In this document: one piece after another, positions 1 to 7,806 of the stretch
Layout of the letters: each line of letters starts with the position of its first letter
How positions within the stretch are numbered: the stretch's first letter is position 1
NCBI GenBank assembly: GCA_946803715.1
Contig: CAMPET010000225.1
Span: 83,256-106,924, forward strand
Reading direction: 5' to 3'
DNA length: 23,669 nucleotides
Origin: Beroe ovata
Lineage: Eukaryota; Ctenophora; Nuda; Beroida; Beroidae
Translations under genes and position numbers: made by a program
The notes under the pieces: model-generated
The model's input: only the letters and a program-made list of their open reading frames with translations
The model's database searches: none
What the model was told of the DNA's origin: nothing

Positions 1-736
1 TGTGTGTGTGTGTATCAGTAGAATACTTAGTGCACAACGCTACGGCTGAACAGCAGTTCTATCCACCTCTAGATTTGTGTGAGCTGAAGGAATGTAATTC
101 ATGTAGATCTATCCTATGACAGCTGTAACAAGTTACATTAGTATGCAATGCGTACCATAACACATGATATACTTCCCACACTTCATAAACTACGTACACG
201 TCTTGTAAGACTGTCAATCTGTGCGTATACGCTCTGCAAGGCTCTCTGAATGCCGTAAATGTCAAGTATAACAGCGTAGATATAGAGTGTACCTGTAATT
301 TTGTATCAAATTTGATTACACTGAGCTTACTTCAGCAAAAGTATACATTGTGCAATGTGCGCGGTGTACAATCTGATTACGATACGTAATTAGATATATT
401 CAAATTATTGCACCAGTGTATGTGTGTGTGTATGTGTGTGTGTATGTGTGTGAAATTCCATTACGCCATGGCAAAAACAGCCCTGAAGCATTCCACGTTT
501 TCCTGATTTCGGGGCATCTTGACTGCGTGTAGTTTTGATGCTCAAAGTAGATCTTGTGGTTAAAGTACTTAATACTTATCAATTGAAAATCACAAACCGT
601 GACAATAATAACACGATAGATAATGATTAACACATTATACAGTGAAAGCATATATGCGTAATTTATCGTGAAACAGGATTATATTCTGAATCCATCGCTC
701 TTGAGTTGTATCTCAAACCAATTTGCCCAATTTCAG
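1..736. other. Non-coding stretch upstream of the first visible receptor exon
   Basis: I see no convincing exon here. It opens with a (TG)n run at 1-14 and holds a second TG-rich microsatellite at about 418-452 (TG runs punctuated by TATG). From 459 onward the sequence is repeated at 3814 with offset 3355, so the second contig begins just after this microsatellite, a usual place for an assembler to break. The receptor exons encoding the ectodomain and membrane segment must lie upstream of the window or in exons I could not recognise here. Confidence 0.6.
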
Positions 737-1909
737 CTGGATAGGTCCACGCCCATATCCCGAGGAGACATTTCGACGCCAGGACGCAACTCACCACGTC
801 CTTACTCTGAGGTTATTGTCTCTCTCGATAAAATCAGTTTATAGTTGAGAAGAAGTAAGAAACGTCTGACTTTTCAGCCCAACCGCTCAATTTCGCATTG
901 GTTCAAGAGAACTTTTCTCTCTTTATTTAAGAGAGAACATAATGTTTGCTATTTTAAGAGTCTTAAATTAGCAAACAATATGTACACAATTACTCTCTGA
1001 GATTGTATTATTCACACCGTATCTAATAGATCACTGTGTACACACGCAAATACCTGTTGAAATCTGTCTCTTACTCTCACTATATAGATCGCAGTTTGAA
1101 CTATTCACTACTAATTAGCATTTCATTTACTCCCCTACAACAAGCTGAATACATCCCCCTATAATAATGCATAACAAAATGGCATCTTATTTCAGGTTTA
1201 CGATATACCAGGGAAACCCATTGACAAATCCAAACGTGGCGGCAGTGAGAGAAAGCCGAGAGACGACGAAGATACAGTCTCCGTCATTTATGCTAGCATT
1301 AATCCGGAGCTCAGGTATTTTTTTAAACATTTGATATTTTTTTCTTAAGATTTCGTTTGGTTTGCGTAACGCGCGAAATTTTCGTTAGTGAGACTAATTG
1401 CGCGATTTTCCAATTTTGCACTAGTCGCGCGTCTCTATTATTCACGCGCGCACGCAATTAACATTTTGGTTTTGCACGCACGCGCGTTCTTCAAATCGCA
1501 ACTTGTGAGTGTACACGTACGTGGATATAAGTATAACAGTTGCTATTTCAGGACAAAACGGCAGGATTCGGTCAGAGTTCCCACGGATCCCGACTACAGC
1601 ACAGCTGAGGATCTCGAACCGCCACTCCCTGAGAATCCTTACGCTCAACTGGACAACTTGCTAGAGGATCTCAAAATCCCGAATCCCGACCACACACCAA
1701 ACAATCAAAGTGATATCGGCAATCAGGGATACGACGAACGAATATACGATGATTTGGAGGGAATTGAGAGTGACTTGATGAATGAGATATTGACTTCCTA
1801 TCCGTCTATGAGAAGGAGTAATCAGGTTATCGTTAAATCTTCGCCATTTGCGGTGAACAATACAGCAAGCACAGGGAACAGGAGCCCCATCAATTTTGAC
1901 AACAGGTGA
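737..1909 (+). CDS. Receptor-like protein, C-terminal cytoplasmic tail rich in tyrosine motifs (3' partial gene, copy 1)
   Basis: Three spliced exons, 737-811, 1196-1314 and 1552-1909, join in frame with GT-AG introns (donors after TCTGAG and GCTCAG, acceptors TTTCAG) and give 183 residues to a TGA at 1907-1909. The 5' exons are not identified. Residues counted from the first visible codon show a disordered, hydrophilic tail with YSEV (Y23), YDIP (Y27), VIYASI (Y57, matches the ITIM consensus), NPYAQL (Y95), IYDDL (Y130) and YPSM (Y148, a YxxM motif). A proline motif, EPPLPENP, precedes Y95. In known families such motifs recruit SH2 and SH3 proteins (Crk-type for YxxP, phosphatases for ITIM, PI3-kinase for YxxM), so I infer a signalling receptor tail. 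A scaffold or adaptor protein is the alternative. An unspliced frame also runs through the last intron from 1388, but the conserved tail begins only at the acceptor. The gene converges on CPOX. Confidence 0.65.
812..1195 (+). other. Receptor-gene intron with two adjacent hairpin palindromes
   Basis: This GT-AG intron separates the YSEV exon from the VYDIP exon in phase 0. Two hairpins lie side by side: 915-937 (9-bp perfect arms TTCTCTCTT/AAGAGAGAA, 5-nt loop) and 943-977 (17-bp arms with one mismatch and a 1-nt loop). The same pair is repeated at about 4270-4332 in the second copy. No coding potential is seen inside. Confidence 0.55.
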
Positions 1910-2575
1910 ACAGTTAGCGGAACAAAAGGTGTAAACCTTTTTCCAAAATTCGGAGTCGACAAATAATTCGTGTTCTATGGCAACATGAGGTAAATCAAAA
2001 GACTACTCGATGGCTGAGCTATGAGCTTTGCTTCTAGGCCGCTTTATTTTGTAGAATCAATACATAGGTAATTGACTATCACCCTGATTTAATTTCAGTT
2101 CTTTTTAATTTGATTTAACAAGAGTTAATTGGAATATTACGATCTGTTTCTCATCTGACAACTTGAGTTGACTAAATCAATTCGTTCAGATGAGCCGAGG
2201 ATAAATAATGTTTTTACAGTTTAGATTTTTAATGGAGCATCAAAAACTTCATATGTTTCTTTGTACGTTTATAGTCAATAGTATAATGAGCATTGCACTT
2301 TGATTAAAAAGATACAATCAACAATAGTTACATTTCCAATCTAATTTGAAATGCACTTTTCTGATTTAATTAATTGACTGTATCGTTTATAACTCTGCCG
2401 CTGACAAATTAATACTTGACTTTCACTGAGCCAAAAAAAATCTTATAAAAATAAGCAGTATATAGTCATCAGAACGTCTTTTAGTTAAGAACAAGTCCTA
2501 CTCTCTTATGACTCGGTAGTATAAACTGTAAGAAACAATTGCTTACAAAGTTACACTAAGTTACAACTAAAATAG
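1910..2575. other. Convergent 3' region between the receptor gene and CPOX (copy 1)
   Basis: AT-rich non-coding sequence between two convergent stop codons (receptor TGA 1907-1909; CPOX TAG complement 2576-2578). It should hold both 3' UTRs. A candidate plus-strand poly(A) signal ATTAAA lies near 2303, and a minus-strand AATAAA (TTTATT at about 2041) could serve CPOX. I cannot place either 3' end exactly. The stretch is repeated without a difference I could see at 5254-5919. Confidence 0.5.
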
Positions 2576-3710
2576 CTAGCACCAATCCTCTGGCGATTTG
2601 AGAACTTCTAACAATTCGTTTTCTCTGGGTCCAGGCTCATTCATGTACTCCCATCTTGCGTTCAGTGGTAGTGACATCAGGATACTTTCTATTCGTGCAT
2701 TGGGTGTGTAGAGACCGAACTTTGTACCACGGTCGTAAACCAGGTTAAACTCAACGTACCTGAAGAAAATTTGGGAAGCAAGAATGAAAATTTTTGATGT
2801 CTGTGACTTTCTTTTTCAAGAAAATCAAAATATGGGTACTGTTCATGCTTTGTGAAACCCCTTTAATCGAAATGTGAGTTACTATTACCTGCCACGCCGT
2901 AACAGCCTCCATTGCACCTCTTTTTCGGTGAAAGGGTCGGACAAGTGTTTTTTCACAAGTGGAATGTAGGAGGGTAAAGTGGCGTCTCCGCATGATTTGA
3001 CAAATGAGAGGGCATCATTTGCTGGTACGTAATCCAAGTCGTCGAAGAAAATACCTCCTGTGAATGAAAGATGGATTGTGCATTGCTATCAAAATTTCTA
3101 ATTTAACTGAGCCGAGAGAATCGGAGTTGAATCCGGAAATTTTTCAATTGTAGCCAAATTTATCACAATTTCATGTATACGCGCGGCGCTATAATCTCAT
3201 TTTTTGCGCCATTTTCCTCAAAAGAATGTCGTCCGATTTCGCGCCTTCCTGATCGTAACCCGAGTTCTAGATCCTACGAACCTACGCCTCTGGATTCGCC
3301 TCTGTGCTTGATGAAGAAATATTCATCACACCACTTCTTAAACTTTGGGTAATAACTTCCATCATGCTGGTCACATGCGACCTGAAACATTACAAGTTCA
3401 ACCAACCATCGAAAAACACAATTGACATTTGCACCTGGAACCATGGCGCTACACTACGTCACTGCGTACAACTGACACCACAAAAAAACATATCGTGACG
3501 TATACACCACACTACGTCACTTAGTACCGCTGACACAACTTCACAACGTTTCATGACGTATAATACACCACTCCAGGTCGCTTGGCAGACCACAACAACC
3601 TTGAGTGTAGAGTGGAAATGAGTTGCATCGTCTCTGTTCAGGTAGGTTGGAGTGAGGTCGGTACCACCACCAAACCACCATGTGCACTTGCCTCCCTCTT
3701 GATTCTTTAT
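2576..3710 (-). CDS. CPOX: Coproporphyrinogen-III oxidase, exons 5-8 (redundant copy on contig 1)
   Basis: Minus-strand exons in reading order are 3600-3710, 3282-3381, 2889-3057 and 2576-2759, with GT-AG introns and phases that join cleanly. They encode the second half of oxygen-dependent coproporphyrinogen-III oxidase, which converts coproporphyrinogen III to protoporphyrinogen IX in haem synthesis. Family signatures are [57 protein letters not shown], and a C-terminus running [19 protein letters not shown] to [11 protein letters not shown] and EDWC. Exons 1-4 are absent because the contig ends in a minisatellite at 3812. The four exons match 5920-7054 at offset 3344 with no difference seen, so this looks like a second assembly of the same locus rather than a second gene. 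Confidence 0.93.
3382..3599 (-). promoter_or_regulatory. CPOX intron 5 with four TGACGT/ACGTCA elements
   Basis: Intron between CPOX exons 5 and 6. Four CRE-like half sites fall within 104 bp: ACGTCA 3456-3461, TGACGT 3496-3501, ACGTCA 3514-3519 and TGACGT 3554-3559, embedded in a degenerate repeat containing ACACCACACTACGTCAC. The array is kept at 6800-6903 and, with variation, at 7706-7784. Binding of CREB/ATF proteins is inference only; the sites may simply reflect the repeat unit. Confidence 0.35.
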
Positions 3711-3722
3711 CTGAACAGTAGT

Positions 3723-3812
3723 GTTGAGGATAATTGAGTTGAGGATAATTGAGTTGAGGATAATTGAGTTGAGGATAATTGAGTTGAGGATAATTGAGTT
3801 GAGGATAATTGA
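3723..3812. repeat. Minisatellite, 15-bp unit GTTGAGGATAATTGA, 6 units, at a contig end
   Basis: Six perfect 15-bp units fill CPOX intron 4 up to the N at 3813. The same array is at 7067-7156 (six units, one variant) and 7930-7989 (four units, degenerate). The contig stopping inside the array explains the break. Confidence 0.9.
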
Positions 3813-3813
3813 N
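3813..3813. other. Assembly join (single N) between overlapping contigs
   Basis: The sequence left of the N ends in the minisatellite. The sequence right of it restarts at a point equal to position 459, so about 3.35 kb is given twice. Confidence 0.85.
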
Positions 3814-4091
3814 CATTACGCCATGGCAAAAACAGCCCTGAAGCATTCCACGTTTTCCTGATTTCGGGGCATCTTGACTGCGTGTAGTTTTGATGCTCAA
3901 AGTAGATCTTGTGGTTAAAGTACTTAATACTTATCAATTGAAAATCACAAACCGTGACAATAATAACACGATAGATAATGATTAACACATTATACAGTGA
4001 AAGCATATATGCGTAATTTATCGTGAAACAGGATTATATTCTGAATCCATCGCTCTTGAGTTGTATCTCAAACCAATTTGCCCAATTTCAG

Positions 4092-5253
4092 CTGGATAGG
4101 TCCACGCCCATATCCCGAGGAGACATTTCGACGCCAGGACGCAACTCACCACGTCCTTACTCTGAGGTTATTGTCTCTCTCGATAAAATCAGTTTATAGT
4201 TGAGAAGAAGTAAGAAACGTCTGACTTTTCAGCCCAACCGCTCAATTTCGCATTGGTTCAAGAGAACTTTTCTCTCTTTATTTAAGAGAGAACATAATGT
4301 TTGCTATTTTAAGAGTCTTAAATTAGCAAACAATATGTACACAATTACTCTCTGAGATTGTATTATTCACACCGTATCTAATAGATCACTGTGTACACAC
4401 GCAAATACCTGTTGAAATCTGTCTCTTACTCTCACTATGTAGATCGCAGTTTGAACTATTCACTGCTATAATTAGCATTTCATTTACTCCCCTGGAATAC
4501 ACAACAAACTGAATACATCCCCCTATAATGCATAACAAAATGTCATCTTATTTCAGGTTTACGATATACCAGGGAAACCCATTGACAAATCCAAACGTGG
4601 CGGCAGTGAGAGAAAGCCGAGAGACGACGAAGATACAGTCTCCGTCATTTATGCCAGCATTAATCCGGAGCTCAGGTATTTTTTAAATATTTGATATTTT
4701 TTCTTAAGATTTCGTTTGGTTTGCGTAACGCGCGAAATTTTTGTTAATAAGACTAATTGCGCGATTTTCCAATTTTGCAGTCGCGCGTCTCTATTATTCG
4801 CGCGCGCAACATTTTGGATTTGCACGCGCGTTCTTCAAATCGCAACTTGTGAGTGTACACGTACGTGGATATAAGTATAACAATCGCTATCTCAGGACAA
4901 AACGGCAGGATTCGGTCAGAGTTCCCACGGATCCCGACTACAGCACAGCTGAGGATCTCGAGCCGCCCCTCCCTGAAAATCCTTACGCTCAACTGGACAA
5001 CTTGCTAGAGGATCTCAAAATCCCGAATCCCGACCACACACCAAACAATCAAAGTGATATCGGCAATCAGGGATACGACGAACGAATATACGATGATTTG
5101 GAGGGAATTGAGAGTGACTTGATGAATGAGATATTGACTTCCTATCCGTCTATGAGAAGGAGTAATCAGGTTATCGTTAAATCTTCGCCATTTGCGGTGA
5201 ACAATACAGCAAGCACAGGGAACAGGAGCCCCATCAATTTTGACAACAGGTGA
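4092..5253 (+). CDS. Receptor-like protein, C-terminal cytoplasmic tail (redundant copy 2)
   Basis: Exons 4092-4166, 4557-4675 and 4896-5253 have the same splice sites and phases as the copy at 737-1909. The encoded 183-residue tail looks identical: the differences I found in coding DNA (for example GCT/GCC in the VIYASI codons and three changes near the EPPLPENP codons) are silent. The intron between the second and third exons differs by several indels (220 versus 237 bp). Keeping the protein while the intron changes fits two alleles or a mosaic assembly of one gene, and also supports these exons being truly coding. The unspliced frame from 4741 through the intron is not the real start. Confidence 0.62.
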
Positions 5254-5919
5254 ACAGTTAGCGGAACAAAAGGTGTAAACCTTTTTCCAAAATTCGGAGT
5301 CGACAAATAATTCGTGTTCTATGGCAACATGAGGTAAATCAAAAGACTACTCGATGGCTGAGCTATGAGCTTTGCTTCTAGGCCGCTTTATTTTGTAGAA
5401 TCAATACATAGGTAATTGACTATCACCCTGATTTAATTTCAGTTCTTTTTAATTTGATTTAACAAGAGTTAATTGGAATATTACGATCTGTTTCTCATCT
5501 GACAACTTGAGTTGACTAAATCAATTCGTTCAGATGAGCCGAGGATAAATAATGTTTTTACAGTTTAGATTTTTAATGGAGCATCAAAAACTTCATATGT
5601 TTCTTTGTACGTTTATAGTCAATAGTATAATGAGCATTGCACTTTGATTAAAAAGATACAATCAACAATAGTTACATTTCCAATCTAATTTGAAATGCAC
5701 TTTTCTGATTTAATTAATTGACTGTATCGTTTATAACTCTGCCGCTGACAAATTAATACTTGACTTTCACTGAGCCAAAAAAAATCTTATAAAAATAAGC
5801 AGTATATAGTCATCAGAACGTCTTTTAGTTAAGAACAAGTCCTACTCTCTTATGACTCGGTAGTATAAACTGTAAGAAACAATTGCTTACAAAGTTACAC
5901 TAAGTTACAACTAAAATAG
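5254..5919. other. Convergent 3' region between the receptor gene and CPOX (copy 2)
   Basis: Repeat of 1910-2575 at offset 3344. Non-coding; nothing further recognised. Confidence 0.5.
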
Positions 5920-7698
5920 CTAGCACCAATCCTCTGGCGATTTGAGAACTTCTAACAATTCGTTTTCTCTGGGTCCAGGCTCATTCATGTACTCCCATCT
6001 TGCGTTCAGTGGTAGTGACATCAGGATACTTTCTATTCGTGCATTGGGTGTGTAGAGACCGAACTTTGTACCACGGTCGTAAACCAGGTTAAACTCAACG
6101 TACCTGAAGAAAATTTGGGAAGCAAGAATGAAAATTTTTGATGTCTGTGACTTTCTTTTTCAAGAAAATCAAAATATGGGTACTGTTCATGCTTTGTGAA
6201 ACCCCTTTAATCGAAATGTGAGTTACTATTACCTGCCACGCCGTAACAGCCTCCATTGCACCTCTTTTTCGGTGAAAGGGTCGGACAAGTGTTTTTTCAC
6301 AAGTGGAATGTAGGAGGGTAAAGTGGCGTCTCCGCATGATTTGACAAATGAGAGGGCATCATTTGCTGGTACGTAATCCAAGTCGTCGAAGAAAATACCT
6401 CCTGTGAATGAAAGATGGATTGTGCATTGCTATCAAAATTTCTAATTTAACTGAGCCGAGAGAATCGGAGTTGAATCCGGAAATTTTTCAATTGTAGCCA
6501 AATTTATCACAATTTCATGTATACGCGCGGCGCTATAATCTCATTTTTTGCGCCATTTTCCTCAAAAGAATGTCGTCCGATTTCGCGCCTTCCTGATCGT
6601 AACCCGAGTTCTAGATCCTACGAACCTACGCCTCTGGATTCGCCTCTGTGCTTGATGAAGAAATATTCATCACACCACTTCTTAAACTTTGGGTAATAAC
6701 TTCCATCATGCTGGTCACATGCGACCTGAAACATTACAAGTTCAACCAACCATCGAAAAACACAATTGACATTTGCACCTGGAACCATGGCGCTACACTA
6801 CGTCACTGCGTACAACTGACACCACAAAAAAACATATCGTGACGTATACACCACACTACGTCACTTAGTACCGCTGACACAACTTCACAACGTTTCATGA
6901 CGTATAATACACCACTCCAGGTCGCTTGGCAGACCACAACAACCTTGAGTGTAGAGTGGAAATGAGTTGCATCGTCTCTGTTCAGGTAGGTTGGAGTGAG
7001 GTCGGTACCACCACCAAACCACCATGTGCACTTGCCTCCCTCTTGATTCTTTATCTGAACAGTAGTGTTGAGGATAATTGAGTTGAGGATAATTGAGTTG
7101 AGGATAATTGAGCTGAGGATAATTGAGTTGAGGATAATTGAGTTGAGGATAATTGAGTCGAGTAGATTCCTATGTCAACCAAGATTCCTATATGAACAAA
7201 AGGCGGGTTCATGTCAAATAATTGTACCTCAAAATATCGGTAGTTAAAATGAACTGTTGGGATGAAGGGGTTTAGTGGGTGAATCACACTACTGATCCCC
7301 ATGGCAGTAAACTTGACGCTGTCCCCATATATCTCTTTCCCTGAAACACATGAGTCAAACACATGAGTCAAACACATGACTGAAACACATGACTGAAACA
7401 CATGACTGAAACACTTGACTGAAACACATGATAACGACAAGTTCCACAAAGTATCATACTCGCGTTATATTGCTAGATGAAGGGAGTTTGGACTACACTC
7501 GCATGGAAACAGCAGAAATCATGCAATTTTCTATGCTGATGAATTGGTCGCGAAAGTTTGTCAGTCCTATGATTAATCATAACTCTGTTCATGGCAAGAT
7601 CATGATAAATGATTATGTTGTAGGCATGAAGTTCTATAATCAAATATCATTTCTAGATTATAACATATCGTAGCGATTGTTACAACTCACCTCTACTT
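5920..7698 (-). CDS. CPOX: Coproporphyrinogen-III oxidase, exons 3 (partial) to 8 (contig 2 copy)
   Basis: Minus-strand exons are 7691-7698 (the last 8 nt of exon 3, cut by the contig end), 7228-7340, 6944-7054, 6626-6725, 6233-6401 and 5920-6103. Exon 4 adds the CPOX core motif [15 protein letters not shown], then VHFNYRYFE, with the conserved His of the VIHP segment; exons 5-8 repeat those at 2576-3710. This is the most complete 3' half in the window and would supply the C-terminus of the gene whose 5' half lies on the next contig. Residue use is ordinary for the family and no stop or frameshift interrupts it. Confidence 0.93.
7067..7156. repeat. Minisatellite, 15-bp unit, 6 units (contig 2 copy)
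   Basis: Same GTTGAGGATAATTGA array as 3723-3812, with one GCTGAGG variant unit, in CPOX intron 4 next to the exon 5 acceptor. Confidence 0.88.
7341..7431 (-). repeat. Minisatellite, 13-bp unit CTGAAACACATGA, 7 units, abutting the CPOX exon 4 acceptor
   Basis: Seven 13-bp units begin exactly at the exon 4 boundary. On the coding strand each unit reads TCATGTGTTTCAG, or GAC for the last three bases in two variants, so it resembles a 3' splice site. Nearly all units hold CACATG (E-box type). The allelic array at 8189-8292 has eight units. Confidence 0.88.
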
Positions 7699-7699
7699 N
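7699..7699. other. Assembly join (single N) inside CPOX exon 3, followed by an overlapping contig
   Basis: The left contig ends 8 nt into exon 3. The right contig restarts at sequence equivalent to 6832, so exons 4 and 5 are given again in a divergent version. Confidence 0.8.
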
Positions 7700-7806
7700 C
7701 ATATCGTGACGTATACACCACACTACGTCACTGCGTACAACTGACACCACTTCACAACGTTTCATGACGTTTAATACGTCACTCTGGGCCGGCTGGGCAG
7801 AACAAC

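Noticed and set aside
1388-1551. Open frame extending the last receptor exon upstream from an ATG-like start
   Set aside because: The segment is intron: it varies by indels between the two copies, and a clean acceptor joins the conserved frame to the exon at 1196-1314.
3541-4006. Minus-strand frames with LNYPQ or LSSTQ repeats
   Set aside because: The repeat is the 15-bp minisatellite read in frame across a contig join; only the WWFGGG exon inside is real.
7065-7247. Plus-strand frame of RIIEL repeats
   Set aside because: Translation of the same minisatellite; no start context or conservation.
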